A DNA stretch of 64,000 nucleotides. Origin: Eretmocerus hayati. Lineage: Eukaryota > Arthropoda > Insecta > Hymenoptera > Aphelinidae. The DNA lies in the NCBI GenBank assembly GCA_029851415.1, contig CM056741.1:69492282-69556281 (forward strand). The letters are read 5' to 3'. Position numbers and translations under genes: made by a program. The notes below the pieces were generated by a model. It did no database searches and was not told the origin of the DNA. It was given only the letters and a program-made list of their open reading frames with translations. Positions 1 through 11,029 of the stretch are shown here, piece by piece (within the stretch, counting starts at the first letter, position 1; each line of letters starts with the position of its first letter).

Positions 1-330
1 AGAAGCGAAAAATGAAAAACTCACTTTAAATTCTCTGGAAAACACAGGAATGATTCGGGTTCGATATACAAACCACTTATTTTCTCTCACTACATCATAA
101 CAAACTCAAAAAAAAAGAAATTCGGGATGGTCAACGAGTGCCTATTCCTGAGATCGGCATATGAGGGCAAGTTGTGTACTTATTCACATTATACCATTTG
201 GCATGACTAAATTCAATTGTTACGCGGCCTATACATTTGTTTTTCACCATGAGTGGATTTTTTAGCGACGTAGTATTAAGATCAAAGTCAACTCATGCAA
301 TCTCATTGCGTCTGTATCTTAGCAATGTCG

Positions 331-336
331 TTTATT
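331..336 (-). promoter_or_regulatory. Candidate poly(A) signal of the SLC5-like gene
   Basis: TTTATT on the plus strand reads AATAAA on the minus strand, about 380 bases past the stop codon. Nothing else in 1-716 looks coding, and the stretch is probably 3' UTR and downstream flank. Placement rests only on the hexamer and distance. Confidence 0.35.
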
Positions 337-716
337 GTAAGACTCTCGATTCCGCCTCTCTCACGCGGTGGCCTCGAGGCCCATAAAATTAGTAATTCTT
401 TATCACCCGTCACGATTCTATCTCGATAACCTGTAACTCCTGACACTTCGGGTACTCTGATATTGCAAACGTACCTATCTCTAAATACTGATATTGTGTT
501 AAAGAAGGAAAAAAAACAACAGCAACAACGAATCACTCGATCGTTACTCTCTGCAAATTCAAACATCCTAACGGACTACTCTCGTCGATTCCACACTTCA
601 CATTATTAAAAGAGGTTCGATATCATATCACTAAATCGTATCAGAATATCTTACAACTCGACAATAATCTCGAAAATAACGTCAATATCAGGAACTGTAA
701 GCATAGAGCTCTAAAA

Positions 717-1818
717 TCAAAATCTTGTTCCTTTCCCATCTTCGTTAGTAACTTCTAAATTGACTTTCTTCAAACCATCCAATTTACCAATAAAATCATT
801 GTCCAACTGTATTTTATGATCGGAACCTTTAACGTAAGACTTCATAGAGTCGTTCAATGACGAAGGAGCAGTTCCGTCAATAGACGTATTTTCTTTGTCA
901 AGGCGCGTACTACTCAGAAATATTCTTGGTTTACCGGGCATCATTCTTGACATTTTCAACACGAATGGATGCAATAAGTGCTCTTCATAAGCATCTTCTT
1001 TGGAATCAGCAGTACACAAACTCACCACTGTTCCAACAAACACAGTCGAAAAGCTACCTATGAGAGCGTAGTACATATATGTGATAGCATAGATACTATC
1101 CAGGGTAGAATCTCCAGTTTCTCCATCGTACAGACGATCTTTGGTGGCGCTTGACTGATCCAATAATACAACGTCCCTAGACTTCAATATGTGCGATGAA
1201 AAAGTGTCTTCGTGGCAACCATCGATGCTCAGAGGCAGCGGATCCGGCTTGATGCCCAAACTCAAACGTCCAAATGTCAACCAGAGAGTTGTGACATGGC
1301 TGAAGATCATCCCCGCTGCAGCTCCCTTCCAATTGGCACAAGGAACAAGCATGGCTAGCACGAAAACTCCGAGTAAAGGCCCGGAAGTTGCGGAAGTCAT
1401 CAGCATCGACGACTCGATGACTCCGGAGAAGAAACCGACCAAAAAACTCACTCCAATGATCAGGGCACCATAGATCACAACCAAACACTTTATGATTTTC
1501 AATTGTTGAGTGTCTTTGAGACCTCTCAGAGATGGAATCTGAGCGAGAAAATCTTCAAAAGTAACTGTTGCCAGAGAATTGAGAATAGACACGGTGATTG
1601 TGAGTGAACTGTTGAAGAGTGTTGCCATGACGAGCCCCAATAGTCCAGGCAGGTACGTAAATTTATCTTCCACGTAGAATGGCACAATTTCGTCGAAGGC
1701 GGAGGTGTAGCCTATGCTCATGGGATCGCAGTCGGCGTAATTCGTGAATATCACCATTCCAACTATCCACGATAACGAGAAGAGGACTGTAATCACCGGA
1801 ATGTTGGCCATCATGGTC
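717..1818 (-). CDS. SLC5-like transporter, last coding exon
   Basis: Begins after TTTTTTCTGCAG, completes Lys 276 and runs 366 residues to TGA at 719-717. It holds helices 7 to the end: MMANIPVITVLFSLSW, the CDPMSIG loop, YLPGLLGLV, helix 9 with SLTITVSILNS (347-357), FEDFLAQIPSL, and GPLLGVFVLAMLVPCANWKG. A luminal or extracellular loop contains PLPLSIDGC, as in SMCT-like proteins. The C terminus reads GTRF, which would fit a class I PDZ ligand (T-x-hydrophobic). Confidence 0.93.
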
Positions 1819-4800
1819 CTGCAGAAAAAAGACACTTATCAATCTAAGGTTCCATTCCGAACTTTGAGACATTCACGGTACATCAATATCTTGGAAATTG
1901 AGCTGGTTCAACTTTCTCGAATCACGGAACCCGAAACCCAATATCCGTTAATGTGAAGTTCATTTCTGATCTGAAATCATGACTGTTAAAGTACCTTTGT
2001 AAGTTAGGCCTTACAAATGGGCACATTGTGGGCCTGAAGCTTGCAAGCCCAGCTCCTCATTCGGTGAAATAGAGTATATCATTGATTCAAATGAAACTAC
2101 ACTGATGTTATTCTCTTCTAGTTAGGCTTCTTAACATATTCATCGAAAGATTCAAGTCGAACCAGATTTTGTACGTACTTTACAACTTTGCGTTGACTTC
2201 CCATGCTGCAGTACCGTTGGACAAAATTTTGCTGGCAACCAAAGATAGACAAGCTCATGAAAAGCTGGCCGACGATCGCTGACAAAGTTGTGACACGAAT
2301 GGTTGGATCCAAATCAAAACTGGAAATGGAAAATGAGTGTGTTAATGATTGGCCATGTAGCAGCGACAGAATCGACTTGATGGGTGACAATTCTATCGGA
2401 AATGTGACTGGCAGAATTAGAACTCCCTAGATTTGATTGCCATTCATTCGTACAGCTAAATCGACAAGTATAGCTGTTAGTGTAACTCTTAAGAACGAAT
2501 AAATTATTTTCTCAAGAGCTATAAAGAGGAACTCAAGATTCTTATCCTATAGGAGAGTCAAGTGTGCATTGATTTTGGAAAACACGTACACACTCCCTGC
2601 TTCAAGAGTAAATATCCGACGCAACTTCAGCGGAAAATTTTTTCACAACTGCAGAAACTACAGAAGAAGCGTTCTACTCCTGTCTCGCAAAGCGTATGAG
2701 ACGCTTTTTTGTCCCTTCATATACTACAAAGTACAATGGAACGTAAGCAAGGTTGTCTTCTTTTGATCCATATTTACGTAATCGACAATTAAAAGAAAAC
2801 GCTCCGGCTAGCAATTCGACACAAATTTTTGGTTTCCCCAAACTGAATGCGTAAATAGATTGGTAAATGATGTAAACTGAGACTTCTTGAAAGATGTTGG
2901 AGTACTCACTTGAAAAAGTCCAATCGACCTCGTTCATTCGTCACATTCAAAACAGTGCTGAAACCACCAGCATCGATAGTTCCATGCATAATCATTATTA
3001 CTGAGACACCAATCATCGTAAGACCTTGTATGACATCGGAGAGAATCGCAGCTTTCAAACCTCCCTACATCAAAATTCGGTTGTTAATCACTAAGTTCAG
3101 AACCTTCACAAAACACTCATCAGATCTCTAGGTGATTTACAATACAGCTTGTACGAAAGTCGACAAGTCAGCTCAAATCGATGAAAAAGCTTCTTTTTCA
3201 ATTTGAAATATTTTCGATGTAGATATTCCTAAGTGGCAAAGATAGAAGCAAATATTTATAGAAGTTCAAGGCGTCAATCAAAATGAATAGGTCTCAAAAA
3301 TTTGATGGTATATAACTACTAAAACAAAATTTTGAATTCTAATGGTCTTACTGAGACGAAAATACACGTGGAAAATGAAAGATAGATAGTATAATATAAA
3401 CATGACCGTTCATTGAAGTTCGTTATAAGATAGTAATTAGATCATTGTAAAAAAAAAGTAGCGTTAATCTAAGATATAAGTCATTCCTAAAAATAGTAAA
3501 TAATGCAATATAATAGATGATATTACCATCAGAGCAAAAACGACTGAAACAGCAGTTATTCCACAGATGCTGGCCCAATATGGGAGCCCTATCACAGTAT
3601 TTAAAGCAACACATGGAGTGAAGACCGTCACAGAAACATTGAGAAGACTTCTGATGACGTAGGAGAAGCTGGCAAGACATCTAACCAACTTTGACTTGAA
3701 TCTGGAACACACGAGAACGTAACCATCAGTGGGATGTAATCAGTTTGTGAACCCAACAACCTGTAGCGTCAATAAAAATGTGAGTTTTGGAAGATGATCG
3801 TGGCATCTTTATATTTCTAGATCAACGTATCGACTGATACGGATCCGGTGTCGGATAGTTTTCCGTATTATCAAGTCTCGAGCATCAAATAGGTTATCAA
3901 ACAAGACTATACCTTGGATGATATTTTCATTCCCGTAAACCGGGGTGACTATGGTCACTTTGGACCTTCTGATCGAATTCTCGTTGCGAATTTCCGAACA
4001 AACCTATATGTATCTTCGGTCATTCGACGCGTCTTGACGTCTCCTTCAAAACGCTGACTTCAGAATTTCATTTCAATCATTTGCTCTTTTGAAAATTGTA
4101 AAAAAACAACCAACAGGTGGCCACAAACACCCCGGATACCGGGGTGATTGTGGCCACCCTCATTGAGCACCGCGATTATAATGGTCTGAACGAATCCCTA
4201 CCCCGACGCCTCGTGTTTGAAATAAAATGAGGATAACACATCTCTTAGCTCATCTAATTGCAAAGAGAATACCGTTGGATTCATCTCGATAGCTCAAAAA
4301 CCCGAGTCAAGCGGCCAATTTGAAATTTATAAACTACATTGGCGTCTCAAGCACGGTTGTGTCTCGAGAGTGGCGTCTGGGTTGATTTTGGACACTTTGA
4401 CGCTTCCAGTTGAGTTTCATTGCAATTTTTCGACCACACTTATGTGTATCTGTACTCATTCGACGCGCCTTGACGTCACCTCTAGAATGCTGTTTTTGGA
4501 ATTCTCTTCCACTCATTTGCTTTCTCGAGAGTTGTAAGAAACAAAATGGCCACATTCACCCCGGGGCAGCTGAGAGATCATAAGGTCTCGTTCAAGTGGT
4601 CGTTCTAAATAACTGTCACATCCAAATTCAATCGGCAATAGCGCAAAATGTAGAGGACGTCGTTATCTACTAAGAGAAAATCATTGGAAAGAGATAGAAA
4701 TGGATCTACTGGGTTGTTCAGGTAAATTTTTGCAACATGAAATTTTCACTTGACAATTTTCACTTCATTTCAATGGAAAAAAGGGTGAATGGAACCTGCT

Positions 4801-6868
4801 ACATCACAAATAAGCTGGCATATTTTGAAAGAAGAGATTCTAATCTTTGAAATGCGCTCTTGCACGTCTTTCTAGGTAGTATAGCATTGGAGTTACGACT
4901 ATTACAATCTCTTTCCGGAAAAGTGGCCATATACACCCCGGTTTACGGTACTGGGGCGGAAGAGTTGTTAGATTAACCCTTAATTACTAACGTGAAATAA
5001 AGTTACACTCCAACTAACGTGGTAGACTTTTGGCACATCCTTCTGAATTCATTAAATTTTCAAAAGCTAGTGCAGTTAGTGACATGAAAAAATTATTTCC
5101 TTGAAGCTCAACTATCTTAGAAACAGTATACACATCTTTCGACCTGTGGAAAGTTCCTGGATTTTCCGGAAAAATTCTGCATTAAAGTCAATATTTGAGG
5201 TTATGCTGATGAGTATTTTCACAATTTGTTAAAAAACCATGTCAAAAGTAACAAAACTTACTTCCAAAATGATTTTGTTATAACGAATAGACCTTGAATG
5301 AACAAGTGTAGCAAAATTTGGGTGAATATCCTTAAAAATTGCCATTTTCACTTTTCCTGATTATGGAATTTTGGCCCTTAATTTATTTATAACTAAACAA
5401 GAAATTGTTCCAAAAATTTTGCAAAGGTTACATCTGTAAGAGCACGTCATGATATGAATTTTCATCTAAGTCCCGAGCCGCGATACGAAAGTTTCAACGT
5501 TTCAGAAGCTAAAGAAAATTCGAGTGTGCCAAAAGTCTACCACGTTAGTAACTAAGGGTTAAGAATCTGTTACAATACAGCTTATGGAATCTGATAAATA
5601 GATTTTATCAAGTTATAACAATTTCTCCACATATCTCTGACCTACATTTGAATCAACACCAATGTGGTTGGGAGCGAAAAGACATCTCTCTCAATTGACT
5701 CATACATTTATTTTATATACAACCAATCAAATACGGTGCGATCTGTTTTTATCCGCGTCGACGCATTTTTATGTCTCTTACATCAATTTTAGAGATGTGT
5801 GAAATGATTTTCAAGAAAGAGATTAATTCCTTTACCGAACAATGAGTAAAGTTTAGTGCCATCTGGAAGTCTTGTAACTAGTTGGGAGAGAAATAGTTGG
5901 CTTTTCTAATTCAGTTTCCCAATTTCCTACTGTTGACTTGGATTTAACGAACGATCTAATTTTTGAAAAGCTTGCGCCGGTGAGAGGTTGAGTGAAGAAA
6001 GAATAACACTCACAGAGAAGATATTTTTCTTTCAATTCCTTCAATTTTACATGAATAAGTGATTCATGTAAAGATATGACTCTCATCACTAGAATCGCTC
6101 GAATGATATTTTTCCTCTTTTGACTCTGCTGACAGTAGAATGACTCATTGGTTATCGCGATACTTCCATTATTCCGTGTACAAGGAAAACTTTTTGCAAC
6201 AATTCAAAAGTGAATTCAAACTCATCAAAAGTTGTGAGAGGTAGTAAATTTTATCATCATGCTGGTAATGCCAAATGGCGCTATATTAATTCTGGAACCC
6301 ACCAGTCACTTTGGTTTGTCCCGGCGAAAGGGGGCGAGCCAAAAATAAAATATGTAATCGAGAACAATTACTCGGCTAATCTGAACAAGCGAGACACAAA
6401 AGATTATACTGGGTGATAAAATGTGTGAAAATGATTGAGACATAGAATGGTCATAGTTTCACGCCTCTTGAGCGTGGTCAAGCGAAAAAAAGGTAAAACA
6501 AGTATAACTCACCTCATGTAGAGATACTGATAGACCGAAGTCACACCCAAGTTGTAATAGACCGGCACAAAGACGAAGCAGACAATCGGGTACGCCAAAA
6601 GCATGCCGTACAAAGTTTCCCACATAGCACTACCTCGGTAATAAAGCTCGGAGGGGTAGCCCAAGAAACTTCTCACGCCCAGAGTTCCTCGTGCAATGGA
6701 CAGCATCATCGCCCCCATGCTGACGCTCGAGCCGGTTGCGAATACATAATCTGCTTTCGTCTCGGTTTTTTTGCGTGCTCGAAATTTACCCCAAAGAGGT
6801 ATCATGAAGGAGAATGCGATGAAAGCGATGAATATGAGATAGTCCACCAGCAGAGATGACGACTCCAT
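717..6868 (-). CDS. SLC5-family sodium:solute symporter (SMCT/SMVT-like), five coding exons
   Basis: Predicted plasma-membrane cotransporter of the SLC5 family, whose members use the Na+ gradient to import monocarboxylates, vitamins, iodide or sugars; the substrate cannot be told here. Join 6868-6513, 3701-3527, 3064-2910, 2319-2179 and 1818-717. All four introns are GT-AG, phases agree, and the sum is 1929 nt: 642 residues plus stop, normal for the family (about 600-700). Family landmarks in order: VDYLIF first helix (8-13), LGYPSELYYRGS (69-80), FTPCVALNTVIGLP (from about 145), GGLKAAILSDVIQG (178-191), FDLDPTIR (230-237), CDPMSIGYTSAF, YLPGLLGLV, ILNSLATVTFED (354-365) and GPLLGVFVLAMLVPCANWKGA. 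A hydrophilic tail of about 100 residues follows the last helix. The ATG lies in a good context (ACCATGG). Substitutions in helices 2 and 9 make it a divergent member, so Na+ coupling is unproven. No gene symbol is assigned because several insect paralogues would look alike. Confidence 0.93.
2179..2319 (-). CDS. SLC5-like transporter, fourth coding exon
   Basis: Begins after TTTCCAG and completes Asn 229, then FDLDPTIRVTTLSAIVGQLF and FGCQQNFVQRYCSMGSQRKVV (residues 230-275). This corresponds to the family's NFxLDPTxRxT...GxxQxxVQRY segment. The donor is AA|GTACGT at 2178-2177. The open frame continues upstream of the acceptor, but that part does not resemble the family and an earlier acceptor would break the motif, so this boundary was chosen by motif continuity. 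Confidence 0.9.
2910..3064 (-). CDS. SLC5-like transporter, third coding exon
   Basis: Codes residues 178-228 plus two bases. The acceptor is GATGTAG|GG (a weak pyrimidine tract) and the donor CAA|GTGAGT. It starts exactly at the family motif GGLKAAILSDVIQG, continues as a membrane helix (LTMIGVSVIMIM) and has one NVT sequon at 217-219, in the loop where relatives are often extracellular. It ends at LDFF, which completes the usual FFNFxLDPTxR motif only when joined to the exon at 2319. Confidence 0.9.
3527..3701 (-). CDS. SLC5-like transporter, second coding exon
   Basis: Codes the end of codon 119 (Arg) to residue 177. The acceptor is TGTTCCAG|A and the donor ATG|GTAATA, leaving phase 0. 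The product reads FKSKLVRCLASFSYVIRSLL and then the helix 4 signature FTPCVALNTVIGLPYWASI, matching the family pattern of an aPalaLnaVTGl helix. Intron 1 before it (3702-6512, 2.8 kb) carries several inverted-repeat elements. Confidence 0.9.
3932..4957. mobile_element. Chain of MITE-like units with CCGGGGTG ends (intron 1 of the transporter)
   Basis: The left end CCGTAAACCGGGGTG (about 3934) and right end CACCCCGGTTTACGG (about 4933-4947) are inverted copies, followed inward by TGGYCACTTT on both sides. Between them the same end motif recurs head to head at 4126-4157 (GGTGGCCAC...CACCCCGG ATA CCGGGGTG...GTGGCCACC) and again at 4546-4566. The segments before 4135 and before 4560 are related to each other (TTCGACGCGYCTTGACGT). 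So this is two or three nested or tandem copies of one non-autonomous DNA element, without a transposase. Confidence 0.72.
4977..5558. mobile_element. piggyBac-type MITE with TTAA target duplication
   Basis: TTAA occurs at 4973-4976 and 5559-5562. The inner ends are inverted: CCCTTARTTACTAACGTG on both sides, followed by GTAGACTTTTGGCACA. The left end carries an extra block of about 26 bases (ACGTGAAATAAAGTTACACT and a few more) between the two parts. A CCC start next to TTAA is typical of piggyBac-like elements. There is no open frame of note inside, so it is non-autonomous. It sits in intron 1 of the transporter. Confidence 0.75.
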
Positions 6869-6903
6869 GGTGCGTTCAACGTGAGACTATGATGCACCTC
6901 GTC
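6513..6903 (-). CDS. SLC5-like transporter, first coding exon (coding 6868-6513) with 5' UTR tail
   Basis: Codes residues 1-118 plus two bases of codon 119. The donor is AG|GTGAGT, with the intron GT at 6512-6511. Upstream of the ATG the sequence has no in-frame ATG, and GTTTCAG at 6910-6904 is a good acceptor, so this exon probably starts at 6903 and is spliced to a non-coding exon further up. It holds the N terminus, helix 1 (about 8-26), a basic loop (RARKK) and helices 2 and 3, ending in SVYQYLYMR, where relatives have SxYEYLxxR. Confidence 0.88.
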
Positions 6904-7019
6904 CTGAAACAAACACATTCCATTTAGATATTTTACGTCGTGCAGATTTATGGAAATTGTCACTTTATCAAAAAATATGATTGGGTGCGATGGAAAAGGA
7001 TATAGTAGTTTTCATTCGA

Positions 7020-7356
7020 CTGACAAGGGGAATGCGGAGGGTCCGGGTCACCAAACCTCACCAAACTTTTGTTACAGTCCCGTAGCACCTAAAATATGGA
7101 GAATCCAGAGTAACTCCGACAAACGGGCCTCCTGTTAAAAGCTACAGCCTATGACATTCGCATTGACCATATTAGGCCCTTGGTGAGAAGTGATGTATAT
7201 AGATACACTGGAAATGCTAATGAATCTGCTTGTAGCTCTGGAAAGGAGGCCCATTTGACGGAGCTACTCTGGATTCTTCATGTTCTAAGTGATACCAAAC
7301 TGTGAAAAAATCTTTGGGAGATTGGCGACCCTGACCCTCCGGACTCTCCTTGTGAG
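7020..7356. mobile_element. 337-bp foldback MITE, copy 1
   Basis: Imperfect inverted repeat along its whole length: left CTGACAAGGGGAATGCGGAG, right ending CTCTCCTTGTGAG. Inner blocks such as GAATCCAGAGTAACTCCG and its inverse (CGGAGCTACTCTGGATTC) pair across the centre. The same family occurs at 23040-23376 and 30042-30377 with the same length to within one base. No coding capacity. Confidence 0.8.
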
Positions 7357-7725
7357 TTTGATTTGACTCAGAAATTCACACTAAAGTAATTTTGAATTTC
7401 AGAGCGCGGTCTAAAATAGAAAAAAATTTGTCGAGTCTCTCTCCTCACCAGTGGTACTGATTTTTTTCTCACATCGAGTCAAAGCAAGACGTCAAACATG
7501 TTCTAAGTACGTCGAAAGAATACAAGATCGTGAGGAATGCAGAAATCGAGTCTACATTAAATAACTAATGCGGTATATTCTCTGTTTTTACACGACAGAG
7601 CAGAGTAAAACCGTCTAAACGATATCTTTTATTACCAAAACAATTACTGAGCATGCCGGCAAAATCTTCATGCCATCAGAGATCGAATGAATGATCTGGT
7701 CTTTGAGTCGTTTACACGAACAGAA

Positions 7726-7754
7726 CTTATCCGCATCGAGGTGATGCGGATAAG
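7726..7754. repeat. Perfect 12-bp stem hairpin
   Basis: CTTATCCGCATC, a five-base loop, then GATGCGGATAAG. The function is unknown. Confidence 0.6.
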
Positions 7755-9450
7755 TCTGGTACAGTGTATCTGCCATACGATTGCTCATTTAATGAGTATC
7801 GATAACTGCCCTCGTGTTTGTTCTTCCAGCGAAAGAGTAAGACAATTCTAAAAAAATCCTCCCTCGAATGCGAGTCATGTTTGCGCATTTTCAAAGAATC
7901 TTATAAATAGATTCTCTTAGCACGGAATGGAATAATCATCGATTAAAATATAATTGCTAGCTTGCTGCAAAAATTCATTCTATTGTAGCGAATCACTCTA
8001 CAGTTTGTCGCTCGCAAAGCTACTAATTATGATCCCTATCAGCAGGACTGTATGACATCGTTTTTTATCTACATGATCGTTTACGTAAGAACAGTCGTTA
8101 CAGTAATGTTGACAGCAAAGTGGAGTGAATAATAAGATGAAATTTTATGATTCGGGGCTGCTTGAGTGGGATCAAAAGTACCGCTACAAGTGTGAAAGGG
8201 GGTAATCTCCTTGAACATAAATCCCATCCTAACCAGACGAATTTCTTTATTCATGACATTCCATTTTTTGTGCAGTTTTTCTCAACGAGCGAGTTTGACA
8301 ACAACGGTATCACGATGTCGGGAAATCAACAGTACATTCGATGCATGTTTTGTTTTTTCCCAAATGATATGTACTACGATCGCTATCTCAGTAGTTGTGA
8401 GCGCGGTATAGAAAACTGATTGAACCAGTTCTGTCTAGATAATTCTTTCCCATCAAAATGAGATGATCTCCAAATTCTTATCGAAACCGGAATCCTACCC
8501 ATCCATCACTATTATTGGGAGAAAATGGTCTGGGAGTATCTAATTTTGGAAACTGAGATCTGATTGAATGATTTGTACACATCATACACGTGTGGAAACT
8601 CGTTCCCCTTGTCCGGTAACCAAACTGCCTTTCTCAATGGTATGTGATCTATTGAAATATTTCAGCAAATTTTTCAACATAAAGCCTATGAGATTTGACT
8701 TTGAGGCATTTTAGTCGTACTACGTCTCTCAGTTTCTTGTATTGAGAAGTTCCAAAAAAGAATTCCAATTCAAAGAGTACTAACATCCTAGTAAGTCGGT
8801 AATAATTATTCTTTCGGGGACTGAATACGTGAAGTTGGAAACTGAAGAGTTGTGTCTCAGTTGAGGAACGAAAAAATTACGGTCACTTACTTGAGCACAT
8901 ACTCCCATGAACCCGACTAACGCCACGTCGTTTATAATGCGTAGAAATACTCCAAAAGTCCTTAAATGATAAACAATTATTCTGCTACGTTGGAATTTGT
9001 GTAACTGAATACTGGTATTAATCATTGAAATGCAAAGAAACGACTGTATAAACGAAGAACTTCCTGTTATGAGTACTTGAGTAATATGCACAGACCCATT
9101 GCCGACTTTGTTATCAGATGTTTCGGTTGATAGAATGTATCGCAGATTCGGCGCGCGCGAAAGCTCTTACAGTACTATGGAAATAAAATTCCAAGTTCCA
9201 ATCGGAAAATTCGAAATGAACGTTGCTCCGGATAATCATTATTTTCACTAATTCATACAGATGATGTTTCTGCTCAAATTAATAATCCACTGACGAATTT
9301 TCACTCATCATGATCGCGAATTGACAGTCTTCATTGTTATGGGCACGGCTATTTATAGATTGATAACCCTATAGAAACAAGTATCCCCAGTGAATCCAAA
9401 GAAGCAGTAGAAACTGATTTCTCCATAGAGGCGCAGACTCGTAGAATTTG

Positions 9451-9485
9451 CAAGTCAAGTTCAAGTCGAATTTGAACTTGACTTG
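9451..9485. repeat. Perfect 14-bp inverted repeat
   Basis: CAAGTCAAGTTCAA and its exact inverse TTGAACTTGACTTG, separated by seven bases. It may be the remnant of a small MITE; the flanks show no duplication. Confidence 0.6.
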
Positions 9486-9908
9486 TCGGTACTATCTTTT
9501 AATACATCAAGACAATTTGCAAAAGAAAATCATCCATGACCGTGGACAATGCTGTCAAGAGATGGTGGGGTTATCGGCAGTTCAGTAAAATGGGCCCAGC
9601 ACCCTGTATATATTTGAAAGTGCATATCCATAAAAGACTAAAACACGAGACAAACCAGTGAATTCGGTCGTTGTTTACCGATTTTTAAACAACAGGTGTG
9701 TATCAACACTTTGGATTCTCGAAAGCTGTGCGGTAAATGAATAGTTCCTTCAACATGACAAGTATTTATGGTTCGATAGAAATTGAGTTGTACTTTTCCG
9801 AAAAAACATTTTCCAACGTTCTTGGAGGCAATAAGCATACTGAGAGATGAAATTGATTCTCTTTAATCTTGGAGGACTAATTCCATTGCCAAGAACCAAT
9901 TTTATCTC

Positions 9909-10165
9909 TTAACACGTTCGCGGCGACGGGTCCCATGCATCGGTGGGACAGGCGATTTTTCTTTTTCTAATCTTTGCCGACTCAGACTTGCTCGGAAAAT
10001 TCTTTCAAAATAATCTAACGGGCAGGTTTACTCCACCAAGGACGTAAGCGACCAGCCAAGAAAAGAGTCTAAGTCTATATGAGCGTTTTTACCAAATCGC
10101 GATGGTCCAGTTCATAACTGAAATAAAATTACAAAAATTAAACAGCGTCGCAGCGAATGTGTTAG
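9909..10165. mobile_element. piggyBac-like MITE (CACGTTCGC ends), short copy
   Basis: Left end TTAACACGTTCGCGGCGACG followed by GGTCCCATGCATCGGTGGGAC; right end CGTCGCAGCGAATGTGTTAG. The ends are inverted copies and the left abuts TTAA. The interior (about 210 bases) is non-coding. It belongs to the same group as 17370, 22250, 52002 and 59610-60455. Confidence 0.72.
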
Positions 10166-10463
10166 CCATTGGGGACGAGAGATCAGATCTTTATATTGAA
10201 GCACGCTGAGCTTTCATTAGAGCCATACTTACACGTGTAAGAGGGAAAGAAACAAAATCCAATACTAGAATGCTTGAAATGTATTGTGAGTGCCTCAGTG
10301 ACAAACCGGTATTCAAGCCATCCAAATCATTTCCGTAAGATTTTCACAACTCTAAAGATGAAATGATTAATAATGAACATCGAACTAACAAGGAAAGTGG
10401 GTTTTCTTTACACCATAAAGTTTTCCCTTGCCTCACGGGTAAAACCGGGCGAATGCGAGGAGC

Positions 10464-10893
10464 TTACATAAACACACAGTACACTGACACACTGTTATCT
10501 CCAGTTATAGAATGAGAGCTGCCACTCTGCGAGTAGGTGAGTCCGTCACTGCGAGCAGTTTCACCCGTTGATGTCTTGAATAAAGGGTCATTGAAGGCCT
10601 TGAATAAAGGGTTCAGGTGCCTCTCAGAGTGTCTGAATAAGTCGTCTGATGCACGCGGGTGAGATCTGGAAGTAGTTGTCGGGAGGGCCCGGATAAACAA
10701 GGAGGGCACAGTGGCCATCTCTGGTGGGCTGTGCCGGGGAGTTCTCCGTATCAACCACGAGTATCAGGAACAGAACACAGCTTGCGCTAGTCGTAACACA
10801 GTACACTGATTGTCAAACAGTATCACCACACAGTAAAGCTGTATAGGCCTTCAAGGCCTCAATGCTTCGAATAAAAAAAAAAAAAAAAAAAAA
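10464..10893 (+). mobile_element. Poly(A)-tailed retroposon-like segment
   Basis: A segment less AT-rich than its surroundings that ends in GCTTCGAATAAA and a run of about 20 A (10873-10893), as left by reverse transcription of a polyadenylated RNA. ACACAGTACACTGA occurs near its start (10477) and again near its end (10797). A short tandem block TTGAATAAAGGGT occurs twice around 10576-10610. No target duplication was found and no protein is recognisable, so it could also be a SINE or a processed transcript. Confidence 0.4.
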
Positions 10894-11029
10894 ACAAGGG
10901 AAGCACTAATTTTGTACGTCCCAGGTTTGACCCATTCTTTGCAAATTATCTTGTTCCCATGAAAAATCAAGATACCTGCAAGGGTTGAGCCCATTGAGTC
11001 ATATGTATATAGATTAAAGTGTCGGTTAT

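Larger units (their letters stand above)
7357..9908. other. No gene recognised
   Basis: AT-rich sequence with only short chance frames. It holds two perfect small hairpins (7726-7754 and 9451-9485). A non-coding first exon of the transporter could lie here, but no signal locates it. Confidence 0.5.

Noticed and set aside
2320..2430. Upstream extension of the fourth transporter exon (frame stays open)
   Set aside because: The extra residues do not match the family, and only the acceptor at 2321-2320 restores the NFDLDPTIR motif and the reading phase.
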